Below, piece after piece: positions 36,401 to 44,680 of a stretch of DNA of 64,000 nt (positions within the stretch are counted from its first letter, which is position 1; each line of letters starts with the position of its first letter). This stretch comes from JABDIP01 sp965237625. Its GTDB lineage: Bacteria; Pseudomonadota; Alphaproteobacteria; DSM-16000; Inquilinaceae. Below the pieces are notes generated by a model. It saw nothing but the letters and a program-made list of their open reading frames with translations. It was not told where the DNA came from and made no database searches. Both the position numbers and the translations under genes were made by a program. Location: assembly GCA_965237625.1 (NCBI GenBank), contig CBDEGD010000006.1:62001-126000 (forward strand). The letters run 5' to 3'.

Positions 36401-38332
36401 GAAGGCTTGTTGGAAGGCCTTCTTGACCGAGCCGAGATCGACCGGCACGCCATCGTCGCTCTCGGCCTCGAAATCATGGACCCAGACTGGCTGGTCGCGA
36501 TCGGCCAGCCGAACCTCCGACGAATGCTCGGAGATCACATGCAGGCCCATATTCTCCATCATCGGCAGCACGTCGGACAGCCGAAGCGGAGTACCGTCGT
36601 GATAGAGCTTGAAGTTGAGCTCGTTCTCGGCGGCCTCGATCGGGCGATACAGATTGAGCCCAATACGGCCTTCCGCGATCACCGCATCGACCCGGTCGAT
36701 ATCGTGGATCGCCGCCTGGGGAAGGGTCTGTTCGCGATAGCTGGTTGGGAAGGCCTCGCCAAAGCGGCGGAACAGCGTCAGCCCGGCCTCTTCGCCCTTG
36801 GCCTCGATCAGCGCATCCTGCAGCAGGTCGGGCCAGGTGCGGCCGGCCTGCACCAGCTCCGCCTCGACCTCCGCCACGTTGACACTGGGCACGCTGCCGG
36901 GATCGGTCTTGACGATGTAGTGGACCCGGGCGTGAACGCCTTCGCCGAACTGGGTGTAAAAGGCGGTGATGGTGCCGCCGAACGCCTTCTCCAGGGTCTT
37001 GCCGAAGCGCTTGCGCAGATCCGTGTTGTAGCGCTCGCGCGGCGTGTAGACGAGGCATGATGCGAAGCGCTGATACGGGTCCATGCGCACGAACAGCGCG
37101 GTGCGCTGGCGTTCCTGTAGATGCAGCACGCCCTGGGCCGTGGTCAGCAACTCGTCGTCCGAACTCTGGAACAGCTCGTCGCGGGGATAGGTGTCCAGGA
37201 TGTGTGTCAGCGCCTTACCGTCATGGCTGCGCGGCTCGAAGCCGGCACGCTCCAGAAGCTGGCTGACCTTGCGGCGCAGGAACGGGATGTCGCTGGCGCT
37301 GCGGTTATAGGCAACCGAGGTGAACAGCCCGACGAACATGCGCTCGCCGCTGACATTGCCCTTGTCGTCGAACACCTTCAGCACGACGACGTCCAGATGC
37401 ACCGGGCGATGCACCGAGGAGCGGCGATTGCCCTTGGTCACCATCAGCAGGCGCGGCTGGCGAACGAATTGCTGGATATCCGGGGGCAGGGCGGAGAATT
37501 TGCGCAGCATGCCCTCGAACACCGACACGGATTCCTCGCGCAGAATGCCCCGTCCGGTGCCCGGCACCGCGACCATATTCAGATCGCCGCCCTTCTTCTT
37601 TTCGAAAGCGTATTCGCGATAACCCAGATAGGTGAAGTGGTCGTTGTCCATCCAGCGCAGGAACTCGACCGCTTCCTGGTTCTCCTCCGGCGACACGATC
37701 GGCGGGCAGGAGGCCATCTGCTCGGTGATCTCGGCCATGCGCTCGCGCATCGGCCGCCAATCCTCGACCGCATATCGCGTGTCGCGCAGCACGTCGGCCA
37801 GGCGGTTGGTGATCCGCTCCAGCGCTTCATCGGAGGTCTGCTCGTCGACCTCGATATGCATGAAGCTCTCGGTGATGGCGCCGTTCGGCGCGACCGCCGG
37901 ATCGTGCAGCGTTGTCACTTGACCGGAGGCGTCGCGCACGATTTTCGCCAGAGGATGAATGACCAGATGGACCGTCAGGCCGAGTTCGTTCAGCGCCGCG
38001 GTGATCGAATCAACCAGGAACGGCATGTCGTCATTGACGATCTCGACGACTGTATGGTGGGCGTGCCAGCCATGTTCGTCATATTGCGGATTGTAGACCC
38101 GGATCTTCGGTTCTCCGGCCTTGCGGGTGCCACTGAACTGCCAGAGCCCCAACGCGGCGCCATAGAGGTTGTCTTCCTCTTCGCGCAGCATGTCGTCCGG
38201 AGGGACGTTCTTGTAGTAGAGCCTGATGAATGTCTCGGCGGTTTCCGCGCGCGCCTTGGGAAGTTTCTTCTGGACGACGGAGACGACGGACTCGATCAGG
38301 GAGTCTTTTTGTTGAAGGGCTTTGGGCGGCAT
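33473..38332 (-). CDS. NAD-specific glutamate dehydrogenase, large (180-kDa) class
   Basis: Oxidatively deaminates glutamate to 2-oxoglutarate with NAD+, feeding amino-acid carbon into the TCA cycle. At 1619 aa it has the length of the L-GDH180 type. A long N-terminal regulatory region with ACT-like segments (NDDMPFLVDSITAALNELGL; FTYLGYREYAF) precedes the catalytic domain near 700-1250, with RGGPVARGGIRWSDRRQDFR, VPVGSKGGFVV, GVGDMSGDVFGNGML, FIDPDPDP and the dinucleotide-binding GEGANLAVTQRGRIEFA. A helical C-terminal region follows. It is monocistronic; ATG 38330-38332. Confidence 0.97.
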   Translation of the reverse strand: MPPKALQQKDSLIESVVSVVQKKLPKARAETAETFIRLYYKNVPPDDMLREEEDNLYGAALGLWQFSGTRKAGEPKIRVYNPQYDEHGWHAHHTVVEIVNDDMPFLVDSITAALNELGLTVHLVIHPLAKIVRDASGQVTTLHDPAVAPNGAITESFMHIEVDEQTSDEALERITNRLADVLRDTRYAVEDWRPMRERMAEITEQMASCPPIVSPEENQEAVEFLRWMDNDHFTYLGYREYAFEKKKGGDLNMVAVPGTGRGILREESVSVFEGMLRKFSALPPDIQQFVRQPRLLMVTKGNRRSSVHRPVHLDVVVLKVFDDKGNVSGERMFVGLFTSVAYNRSASDIPFLRRKVSQLLERAGFEPRSHDGKALTHILDTYPRDELFQSSDDELLTTAQGVLHLQERQRTALFVRMDPYQRFASCLVYTPRERYNTDLRKRFGKTLEKAFGGTITAFYTQFGEGVHARVHYIVKTDPGSVPSVNVAEVEAELVQAGRTWPDLLQDALIEAKGEEAGLTLFRRFGEAFPTSYREQTLPQAAIHDIDRVDAVIAEGRIGLNLYRPIEAAENELNFKLYHDGTPLRLSDVLPMMENMGLHVISEHSSEVRLADRDQPVWVHDFEAESDDGVPVDLGSVKKAFQQAFFQVWEGEMEDDGFNRLVLKAGLQWREVTVLRAYGKYLRQARFPFGQDALEDTLANYPHITRLVLDLFVAQADPSLEGDRDKRIKSVEKDLRKSIDEVSNLDEDMILRRYINLVRSTLRTNFFQPGEDGAPKPYVSMKLDSERVDDLPLPRPWREIFVYSPRVEAVHLRGGPVARGGIRWSDRRQDFRTEVLGLMKAQMVKNGVIVPVGSKGGFVVKRPPREGGREAFQAEGIACYQTMMRGMLDITDNLSGGEVIPPRDVVRHDGDDPYLVVAADKGTATFSDIANGISIDYGHWLGDAYASGGSDGYDHKKMGITARGAWESVKRHFREMGINTQEEDFTVVGVGDMSGDVFGNGMLLSEHIRLQAAFNHLHIFIDPDPDPAKSFEERKRLFEIGRGSWDQYESKLISKGGGIFERSAKSITLTPQMRECFGIDTEESSLTPNALLKAILLAEIDLLWFGGIGTYIKSTSESNAEAGDKANDALRINGREVRAKVIGEGANLAVTQRGRIEFARKGGRPNTDFIDNSAGVDCSDHEVNIKILLNSVVGSGDMTVKQRNTLLEKMTDEVAALCLRDNYLQTQTLTMTLAEGPELLDQQARFMRSLEKAGLLNRAIEMLPDDEELTDLLGKKEGLSRPETAVLLSYAKITLYDDLLQSDLPDDEAMTNDLMIYFPKPLQGSYKDDILRHQLRREIIATFITNSIVNRTGPTFVAEMVDKTGMEPADIARAYIIIRDSFGLRDIWLQIEALDNKVDAHTQTHLQLLTRRLVERTASWVLRNTGDVTNIGEHIAHMKPAIESLYVGLDEVIYEEAREVIVERTASMVTKGVPEDLARRVSSLNLVAAGCDLIHISDTCQIPLADVGPMYFDLGRRFGIAWLRDSAINMPVTNHWQKQAVAAIVDDLYGLQSDLTIKVLDAARGSGDGVAKHLFETWVERRQQPIERIDQLISELKAIDTLDLSMLAVANRRLRALMAG

Positions 38333-38637
38333 TCCGCATCCTCCGGGATTTGCCGATCTGGGCCGGCCTGAAAAGCGGCTGATTTATCAACCGCAGGCTA
38401 CCCTATTGTTTGGCCCGGCCATAGTCGGAACGGCCCAGATCGCGGGGAATTCAACCGATAGATCAACCCGACGGGCTTTCCGGAGGCTTAATTGAGCATT
38501 CCTACCGATTTTCGCGCAGTCCTTCGGCCGATATTCAACCTTGATTTCTGAGTGCCTCTGTCGTTTGGTGCACCATACAAAGGGTCACGAAATAGGCCCG
38601 ACGATATAAATTGCGGACTCAGGATGAGGATGACGCA
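38333..38637. other. 305-bp gap between divergent NAD-GDH and RHH genes
   Basis: Holds the promoters for both genes but no obvious repeat, hairpin or small gene. The last 15 bases contain ATGAGGATGACGCA, a good ribosome site for the RHH gene. Confidence 0.35.
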
Positions 38638-38835
38638 ATGGCAGGCGGGGGCGGCTGCCAGGACCAGAATGCGGGCGGCGAGATTGTGCCGGTCGAACTG
38701 GATGCCGGTGTGCTCGAGATTATTGATGCGTATTGCCGACGGTTCGGTATGGCCGACCGCAGCGAGGCGATCAACGAGTTGCTGATGATCGGATTGAGTT
38801 GGTCGATGACCGATTCGGAGCGATCGGATCGCTGA
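38638..38835 (+). CDS. small ribbon-helix-helix-type protein
   Basis: 65-aa protein. After a Gly-rich start it reads VPVELDAGVLEIIDAYCRRF followed by GMADRSEAINELLMIGLSW, which fits the strand-helix-helix pattern of RHH (Arc/CopG/MetJ-like) regulators, with RSEA at the start of helix 2. GAGGA lies 7 nt before ATG 38638, supporting this start over TTG 38611. No toxin gene follows, so it is probably a transcriptional regulator rather than an antitoxin. It lies about 200 bp upstream of the kinase/FHA/ExbB/vWA operon and may control it. Confidence 0.65.
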   Translation: MAGGGGCQDQNAGGEIVPVELDAGVLEIIDAYCRRFGMADRSEAINELLMIGLSWSMTDSERSDR

Positions 38836-39038
38836 CGCGCGTCGGATGCGCTTCCTTTACAGCTTATTCATGCAGCACGGCCCACAAATCGGCACATATG
38901 GTCGTTAGTGATGCATGCGCGCGCTGGCCAGCAGGGCCGGCACTGTGCGCATGATCACATCGGCGCCCGGTGCGCCATGTCACAGTGACTCCGGCGACGG
39001 CTTGGCCGTCGCGCAACAGCTTGGCTGGAGTAATGGCG

Positions 39039-39518
39039 ATGAGAATGGCGCTGGCAGCGTTCTCGGCCGCAGTCCTGACGGCAACGGTGGTTTCTGCGGC
39101 CGAAGTATCCGATGCCGACTACCTCGCTGACGTCATGAACCAACGGCTGGAGTTCCAGAGGACAGGTGGGGAGGTGCAATGGCTAAACCCATCAACAGGC
39201 AATGGCGGTATTGTCATCCTACTCAGCACGGATGAGAGTGATCCTGAACGACCCTGCCGCTCATATCGCTACACGATTGAACAACCGGGCGAGGCGACGA
39301 TTGTCGTAGAGGGCGATGCATGCCGAATTGCTGCGTCCCTCTGGCAACGATCCGAGACTCCGGTTTCCTTGACACTTGGCACTGACCCGATGCCCATCAC
39401 ACCACCGGTCGCGCGCGCCGATCCGGAGCCAGCCGAACCGCCGCCGCATCTGCCGCCCGCGCATAAGCCGGATCCGGATGTTTTCTACGCCAGCATGCCG
39501 ACGCCGTCGGTCTATTGA
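39039..39518 (+). CDS. secreted protein with a 17-kDa-surface-antigen-like domain
   Basis: 159-aa exported protein. The signal peptide MALAAFSAAVLTATVVSAAE (cleavage after VSA) is followed by one domain with NPSTGNGGIVI, a Cys-containing CRSYRYTIE and GDACRIAASLWQ. That order matches the C-terminal domain of the rickettsial 17-kDa antigen/RT0821 family (NP-TGN-G, CREF, ACR..DG.W). A Pro-rich tail of about 40 residues ends it. GGAG 8 nt upstream favours ATG 39039; ATG 39033 is possible. It lies 24 bp before the kinase gene, so it is probably the first gene of that operon and works in the periplasm or on the surface. Confidence 0.7.
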   Translation: MRMALAAFSAAVLTATVVSAAEVSDADYLADVMNQRLEFQRTGGEVQWLNPSTGNGGIVILLSTDESDPERPCRSYRYTIEQPGEATIVVEGDACRIAASLWQRSETPVSLTLGTDPMPITPPVARADPEPAEPPPHLPPAHKPDPDVFYASMPTPSVY

Positions 39519-39542
39519 TCTCCTGATGGTTGGACACGCCGC

Positions 39543-41822
39543 ATGAACCAGATTCAAGCGCCCCGGCCTGGCGGTGGAGGCGGGCGGCCGAAACGCACCG
39601 TCTTTCCGCGAGGGTACCAGCTGGGCGCCTTCACCATTGACGGCGTGTTCGGGCGCGGCGCCTTTGGGGTCACCTATCTGGCCCATGATGCGGAGGGCGT
39701 CGCCGTCGCGCTCAAATCTCTCGATGCCGGGATTTCGGCCGAGATTGCGACGGCATTCCGGCGCGAGGCGGAAATCCTCGGCGTGCTGCGCCATCCGAAC
39801 ATCGTCGGATTGATCCATGCCGCGCCCGACGGCGATTCGCCTTATTTCGTCCTGGAACAGCTCGGCGGGCGGTCGCTTGCCGATGTGCTCGCCGCCGGGA
39901 ATGGCGTTCCGGATCTCAAGCCGCTGCTATTCGGCCTGCTTGACGCCCTCGATCACGTTCACGGCGCCGGCTTCCTGCATCGCGACATCAAGCCCGACAA
40001 TATCGTTCTGACCCAGGCCGGCAAGGCAGTCCTTGTCGATTTCGGCGCCGCCGGGACGATCGATACTCCGGCGCGAACAGGCAAGACCCAGGCGACGCCG
40101 GGTTTCGGGGCGCTGGAGCAATTCATCGAAGACGGAACCGAAGGGCCCTGGACCGATCTCTACGGGCTGGCGGCCACCGCCTACCGGATGGTGACCGGTA
40201 CGGCGCCCCCACCGGCGTTGGAGCGGGCAGAGGGTGCCGAGGTGAGCCCGGCGGCGGCGACGGGGAGCGCCCATCCAAAGGCGGTTCTCGAGGCCATAGA
40301 CTGGGCGCTCGAACTGCCGGTCCATCGCCGCCCGCAATCGGTCGTTGAGTGGCGCTCGGCTCTCAACGATGCCTGGTCATCGGCCGGGGCGAAGACTTCC
40401 AGGTCGAAATCTTCCGGGTCGAAATCCGCCGAAACACCGTCACCTGCGACCGCATCTGCCGCGCCGCCCGACGACTACCCGCCGACTGAGGAGATCACCC
40501 GGGTCACCCCGCCGGCGCGGCGGGCGAAGCGACGCGTCCCCATGGATATCCCGGTGGCGCCGGGACCGTCCGCGTACCAGACCGCCGCATCGGAGCGCAG
40601 CGGCGGCTCCCGCTGGATCTGGGCGGCGGTCGGCGTGGCGCTCTTGGTCGCTCTTGGTGCCGGCGGGTACTTCGTCGGATGGCCCTACTATTTGCGGAAC
40701 ATCAAATCCGAGTGGCTGGTCGATCTGGCCGGCGGGGGCGATGTGCGCACCATCTCCGAGGCGTTGGAGACCGCCAAGGAGGGAGCGCTGATCGAAGTGC
40801 GCCCGGGCACTTATGCGGAATCTCTGACGATTGTTCGGCCGGTGACCTTGACCGGGATGGACGTCGGGCCCGATGGCCCGACAGTGATCGTCGCGTCCGA
40901 GACTGGCGCCTGCCTGACCGCCGGCGGCACATCGGTCGCTGTCAGCGGTCTATTCTTCCAAGGTGCGGCGCTGTCGGAGGGCGCCAAGACGGCTTGTGTC
41001 GATCTGCAGGGTGCCGTGGCATTCCAGGGCAATCAGGTCGAAGCCGCCGGTCGCCCGGCGATGCATGTCGGCGGCGGCGCCGACCCGGTCGTGACCGGAA
41101 ACCGATTGTCGGCGACCGCAGCGGCCGGATTGCTGATCGATACCGGCGGCAGAGGCACGTTTCGGGACAATGCGGTCGGCAGCGCCGATGGGCCGGGCAT
41201 CGTCATCGCCGGCGCCTCGCCGTCGATCGAGGCCAATTCGGTCGAAGGCGCCGGGCTTGCCGGTATTGTCTATGACGGCGCTGCGGCGGGCCGGCTGGCC
41301 GACAATGTCATCCGGCAATCCGGCGCGTCGGGCATTGAAATTCGCGGCCAATCGAACCCGGAAATCACCGGCAACATCATAGAGGCGTCAGGTCAGGCGG
41401 GTATCTTCGTGTTTGAAGACGGCCGTGGCCGGATCGAGGGCAACACGATCACCGGCAGCGCCTTCTCAGGTGTCGTGATCGGTACCGGCGGCAAGCCAAC
41501 CCTGACCACCAACACCATCACCGAGAATGCCGAGCATGGCGTACTTGTGCTGTCCGGCGCCGGTGGCGTGCTTCGGGCAAACACCATCGAACGTAATGGC
41601 AGCTTCGGCATCGCCATGGAGAAGGATGTCTCGGTGTCGATGGATGAAAATATACTCTCCGGCAACCTCGATCCGCAGATCAGGGTTGACGGCATTGCCC
41701 GGCCATTTCCGCCGGATCCGGATGAAGAGGCCGGGGCCGAAATGGAGGCCGCGTCTGAAGCGGATGCAAGGACCGAAATGGAGACCGGGGCCGGTGCGGC
41801 CGCGGGTGGCGTATCCGAATGA
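39543..41822 (+). CDS. transmembrane Ser/Thr protein kinase with a periplasmic beta-helix domain
   Basis: 759-aa protein. The cytosolic kinase spans about 25-290: Gly-loop GRGAFGVTY, Lys58 in VALKSL, catalytic Asp148 in HRDIKPDN, Asp166 in DFG and an ALEQ motif after the activation loop, so it should be active. A Ser/Thr/Pro linker that could be autophosphorylated follows, then one membrane helix (about 357-380). The outer half (about 395-720) is a right-handed parallel beta-helix of PbH1/NosD-like repeats (for example GIEIRGQSNPEITGNIIEAS, GIFVFEDGRGRIEGNTITGS). The tail is acidic. Bacterial kinases usually carry PASTA or similar sensors, so a beta-helix sensor is uncommon. It shares an operon with FHA, ExbB-like and vWA genes. 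Confidence 0.85.
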   Translation: MNQIQAPRPGGGGGRPKRTVFPRGYQLGAFTIDGVFGRGAFGVTYLAHDAEGVAVALKSLDAGISAEIATAFRREAEILGVLRHPNIVGLIHAAPDGDSPYFVLEQLGGRSLADVLAAGNGVPDLKPLLFGLLDALDHVHGAGFLHRDIKPDNIVLTQAGKAVLVDFGAAGTIDTPARTGKTQATPGFGALEQFIEDGTEGPWTDLYGLAATAYRMVTGTAPPPALERAEGAEVSPAAATGSAHPKAVLEAIDWALELPVHRRPQSVVEWRSALNDAWSSAGAKTSRSKSSGSKSAETPSPATASAAPPDDYPPTEEITRVTPPARRAKRRVPMDIPVAPGPSAYQTAASERSGGSRWIWAAVGVALLVALGAGGYFVGWPYYLRNIKSEWLVDLAGGGDVRTISEALETAKEGALIEVRPGTYAESLTIVRPVTLTGMDVGPDGPTVIVASETGACLTAGGTSVAVSGLFFQGAALSEGAKTACVDLQGAVAFQGNQVEAAGRPAMHVGGGADPVVTGNRLSATAAAGLLIDTGGRGTFRDNAVGSADGPGIVIAGASPSIEANSVEGAGLAGIVYDGAAAGRLADNVIRQSGASGIEIRGQSNPEITGNIIEASGQAGIFVFEDGRGRIEGNTITGSAFSGVVIGTGGKPTLTTNTITENAEHGVLVLSGAGGVLRANTIERNGSFGIAMEKDVSVSMDENILSGNLDPQIRVDGIARPFPPDPDEEAGAEMEAASEADARTEMETGAGAAAGGVSE

Positions 41823-42255
41823 CTGGGTTAGCAACTTATCGATTGGCCGCGAGATGATGCGCAGGAGCTTTGTGATCGGCCGGAGCCCTTATGCGGATGT
41901 GGTCCTGGCGGATACCAGCGTGGCGCGCCGCCATGCCGAAGTGGTGACGACCGGCGACGGCCGGTTTCATCTGACCGATTGCGCCGCCCCGACCGGCACT
42001 TGGCGTCGCGCGAATGGTGGCGAGGACGGCAAGTGGGAGCAGATCCGACAGGCCTTCGTTGCGGTCGACGAGCCGCTTCGGCTCGGCGACCATGCCTGCA
42101 CCATACAATCGCTACTCGGCGACCGGCTCGATACCGAAGAGGGCGCCGGCAAGGGTCGCTGGCGTCATGAAGGCATGCCGGAGGCGGCCGACCCGCCGCG
42201 CGGCCGGGTCGAGCGTGATCCGGAGACCGGTGAGATCGTGTCGAAGAGGCTCTAG
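41806..42255 (+). CDS. FHA-domain protein 1
   Basis: About 149 aa. An FHA domain is clear from FVIGRSPYADVVLADTSVAR then RHAEV, and the later LRLGDHACTIQSL strand; the GR, the S of the TSVARRH loop and the H are the phospho-Thr-binding features. GTG 41806 is chosen, overlapping the kinase gene by 17 bp, because the residues before ATG 41854 (SIGREMM) align with the first strand of FHA protein 2 in the same operon. ATG 41854 remains possible. Its likely role is to bind phosphorylated kinase or channel components in the cytosol. Confidence 0.8.
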   Translation: MAYPNDWVSNLSIGREMMRRSFVIGRSPYADVVLADTSVARRHAEVVTTGDGRFHLTDCAAPTGTWRRANGGEDGKWEQIRQAFVAVDEPLRLGDHACTIQSLLGDRLDTEEGAGKGRWRHEGMPEAADPPRGRVERDPETGEIVSKRL

Positions 42256-42261
42256 ACGGAC

Positions 42262-43077
42262 ATGGCCGATACAACAGCGAAGCCGGGCATTCTCGGCGCG
42301 GACGAAAAGCCCGCCCGGCGGCGCCTGATTTCCCACCCGGTGGTGATCCTGGTCAGCCTGGTGCTGTCGGTGGTGACCATCGTGGTGCTGCACTTCGCGC
42401 TGCCTCATGACGTGGCGGTGATCCTGCTGGACAGCGAGCGGGAGACCTATCCGCTGACCGTGCAGAATGTCATGTGGATCGTCTTCGGGGTCGGTCTGGG
42501 CGAGCTGTATGTCCGGGGCCGGGCGGCGCGGGCGGAACAGGCGCAGCTGCGCCAGGGCTATCTGCCGGTGGACGAGACGACGATCCTGCAGGCGCCGGAG
42601 CTGCGCGGAATCTATGCCCAGGCGCGCGCCAGCTTCGAGGCTGGCGGCCGGGAAGGCGGCTTCCTGCCGCGGCTGATCCAGCGGGTGATCCTGCAATTCC
42701 GCACCAGCCGCTCGATCGAGCAGGCCAACGCCCTGCTGAACTCCAGCCTGGAGCTCTATCTGCACGAGATCGACCTGCGCTACAGCATGGTGCGCTATGT
42801 GGTCTGGGCGATCCCGACCCTTGGCTTCATCGGCACGGTGATCGGCATCTCCCTGGCGCTGGCCTTCGCCGGACAGGTCGATGTGCAGGACCCGACCTTG
42901 CTGGCGGAGCTGACCAAGCGGCTCGCGGTTGCCTTCAATACCACCCTGCTGGCCCTGGTGATGGCGGCGATCCTGGTGCTGATCCAGCACATCGTCCAGG
43001 CCAAGGAGGAAGGCGCGCTGAACGAGGTCGGCCAATACTGCCTCGATAACCTGATCAACCGGCTCTACGAGGAATAG
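42262..43077 (+). CDS. ExbB/TolQ/MotA-type proton channel subunit
   Basis: 271-aa inner-membrane protein with four predicted helices: about 26-48, 67-84, 176-203 and 221-246, with a cytosolic helical region between helices 2 and 3. The family signature is in the last two helices, AIPTLGFIGTVIGI (Thr192) and AFNTTLLALVMAA (Thr227/228), matching the polar residues lining the TolQ/ExbB proton path. Family members form pentamers around two ExbD/TolR/MotB subunits. No ExbD, TolR or TonB gene is here; instead the two flanking vWA genes encode ExbD-like membrane helices. It lies 6 bp after FHA protein 1 and 13 bp before vWA protein 1. Confidence 0.88.
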   Translation: MADTTAKPGILGADEKPARRRLISHPVVILVSLVLSVVTIVVLHFALPHDVAVILLDSERETYPLTVQNVMWIVFGVGLGELYVRGRAARAEQAQLRQGYLPVDETTILQAPELRGIYAQARASFEAGGREGGFLPRLIQRVILQFRTSRSIEQANALLNSSLELYLHEIDLRYSMVRYVVWAIPTLGFIGTVIGISLALAFAGQVDVQDPTLLAELTKRLAVAFNTTLLALVMAAILVLIQHIVQAKEEGALNEVGQYCLDNLINRLYEE

Positions 43078-43090
43078 GGGGCGCTCCTAG

Positions 43091-44071
43091 ATGCTCGTCC
43101 GGCGCAGCCGCACCCTGGATCTGCTCAGCATCTCGGCGCTCGACCTGTTCGCCTCGGCGCTCGGCGTGTTCGTGCTGATGGCGGTGTTGCTGTTCCCGTT
43201 CTACCTGAAACAGCCCTCGATCGAGGCCGAGTTGCAGGGCGCGGAGGCGCAGATGGCCGCCGCCGGCATGGCCCTGACCGAGGCGCGTCGGGTCGCCAGC
43301 GAGGAGGCCGAGGCGCTCGGGGCGACCGACTCCTTGCACGCGCGTGCCATCGACGAGGTGCAGCAGGCCGAGGCCTCCAAGGCGGAGGCCGAACAGGCGC
43401 TGGCCGAGGCGGCGGCGCGATCCCAGGAAGTCGGTGATCTGACCGCCTCGCTCAACGAGGAGCTGGCCAACATCGCGATCGCCGATCTGGATCTGGTCTT
43501 CGTCATGGACACCACCGGCAGCATGCGCCAGGAGATCGCCGACGTGCAGGCCAACCTGATGGGCATCGTGCGCGTCCTTCATCGGCTGGCCCCGTCGCTG
43601 AATGTCGGATTTGTCGCCTTCCGGGATCGCGGCGAGGAATATGTGACGCGGGCCTTTCCGCTGAGCCCGATGGCCGGCAACAATCTCGCGCGGATTCAGG
43701 AATTTGTCCGCAGCCTCAATGCAAAGGGCGGCGACGACTATCCTGAATCCGTCGGTGTCGCGTTGGACGAGGCGATGGCGATGGCATGGCGGGCCGATGC
43801 GCAGGGACGCATCATCGTCATCGGCGACGCGCCCGACCGGGCGGGCGAGGTCCCGCGCATATTTTCAATGGCCCAGCAGTTCCAGGCGAGCGCCACGTCC
43901 GAGGGCCTGCCGCGCGCGGTCTCGACAATTTTCACTCAGAGCCGGTACCCGGCGGGGCGCCTGTTCTATGAGGATTTGGCCGAGGCCGGCGGCGGCGATT
44001 TTGTCGACCATCAGGGCCGGATGATGGAAAGCGTGCTGCTGTCCGTGCTGGACCCGGCAGCGTCCCGTTAG
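43091..44071 (+). CDS. membrane-anchored vWA protein 1 with an ExbD/MotB-like helix
   Basis: 326-aa protein. A short basic N-terminus leads into one membrane helix (about 15-37) containing SALDLFASALGVFVLM, with Asp18 at the membrane entry, as in MotB/ExbD/TolR. An Ala/Glu-rich coiled coil follows (about 45-125), then a von Willebrand A domain (about 132-320) with MIDAS residues DTTGS (Asp140, Thr142, Ser144), VGFVAFRDRG and IIVIGDAPDR. By analogy with MotB the vWA domain is periplasmic. It is 13 bp after the channel gene. The paralogue at 44681 has the same architecture. Confidence 0.85.
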   Translation: MLVRRSRTLDLLSISALDLFASALGVFVLMAVLLFPFYLKQPSIEAELQGAEAQMAAAGMALTEARRVASEEAEALGATDSLHARAIDEVQQAEASKAEAEQALAEAAARSQEVGDLTASLNEELANIAIADLDLVFVMDTTGSMRQEIADVQANLMGIVRVLHRLAPSLNVGFVAFRDRGEEYVTRAFPLSPMAGNNLARIQEFVRSLNAKGGDDYPESVGVALDEAMAMAWRADAQGRIIVIGDAPDRAGEVPRIFSMAQQFQASATSEGLPRAVSTIFTQSRYPAGRLFYEDLAEAGGGDFVDHQGRMMESVLLSVLDPAASR

Positions 44072-44092
44072 GCCGGGCAAGGGAGAGGAATG

Positions 44093-44458
44093 ATGGGTTC
44101 GGATCAGGATTTGGAGGGCGGCTGGCGCCTGGAAGGCGCCGATGGGGCCGGGCGTCCGGTGCGGCTGCTGATCGGCCGGACGCAGCTCGCCATGGTCTAT
44201 CTTGGCGTGACCATCGGCCGGCATCCGGCGCTGTGCGACCTGGCGGTGGACGATCCTTCCATATCCCGGCGCCATGTCCGGATCGGGCGCGGCGCCGGCG
44301 GATTGTTCGTCGAGGATGTGCATTCCCTGAACGGCACCTTCGTCGAGGACCGGCTTTTGGAGCCGTTCGAGCCATGCCCGCTTCAGGAAGGCGACACGCT
44401 GACCCTCGGCCGGGTCACGCTGACCGTCTCGCGGCTCGGCGACGAGTTGCCGATCTGA
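44093..44458 (+). CDS. FHA-domain protein 2
   Basis: 121-aa protein that is essentially one FHA domain: GVTIGRHPALCDLAVDDPSI then SRRHVRIG, the SLNGTFV turn, and LQEGDTLTLGRVTLTV. The canonical GR, S-R-R-H and N-G residues for phospho-Thr binding are all present. GGGAGAGGA just upstream supports ATG 44093 (ATG 44090 is adjacent). It lies between the two vWA genes. Together with FHA protein 1 it offers two readers for the operon's kinase. Confidence 0.87.
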   Translation: MGSDQDLEGGWRLEGADGAGRPVRLLIGRTQLAMVYLGVTIGRHPALCDLAVDDPSISRRHVRIGRGAGGLFVEDVHSLNGTFVEDRLLEPFEPCPLQEGDTLTLGRVTLTVSRLGDELPI

Positions 44459-44530
44459 CGGGTTTGGGGGCAGGCGGCAAATGAATTCATGTTCGGCATC
44501 GAAGAGGAGATCAGCGGTCCCATTCCAATC

Positions 44531-44600
44531 GTCATTCCCGCGATGGCGGGAATCCAGCATGCGGGGAGTCCGACTGGAATCCCGCCTTCGCGGGAATGAC
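44531..44600. repeat. REP-type inverted repeat inside the operon
   Basis: Arms GTCATTCCCGCGATGGCGGG plus AATCCA (44531-44556) and the complementary segment (44575-44600) pair with two mismatches; each arm is itself a small palindrome around GCG. The core 'CATTCCCGCG...CGCGGGAATG' is a widespread proteobacterial extragenic palindrome. It splits the otherwise tight operon between FHA protein 2 and vWA protein 2 and may attenuate read-through. Confidence 0.9.
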
Positions 44601-44680
44601 GACAGGAGATTAGAAAAACCCCATAATTTATTGATTTTAGGTGATTTTCATAAGGCCGACGCCAATGATCGGCCACCAGC

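Noticed and set aside
33467..37060. 1197-codon open frame antisense to the NAD-GDH gene
   Set aside because: It is a consequence of high GC and codon bias on the opposite strand; the protein is His/Gln/Arg-rich with no domain, while the minus-strand gene has full conserved motifs.
42262..44071. Zorya (ZorA/ZorB) anti-phage locus
   Set aside because: An ExbB/MotA-like gene is present, but the partners carry vWA domains, not an OmpA-like domain, and no helicase or nuclease gene is nearby.
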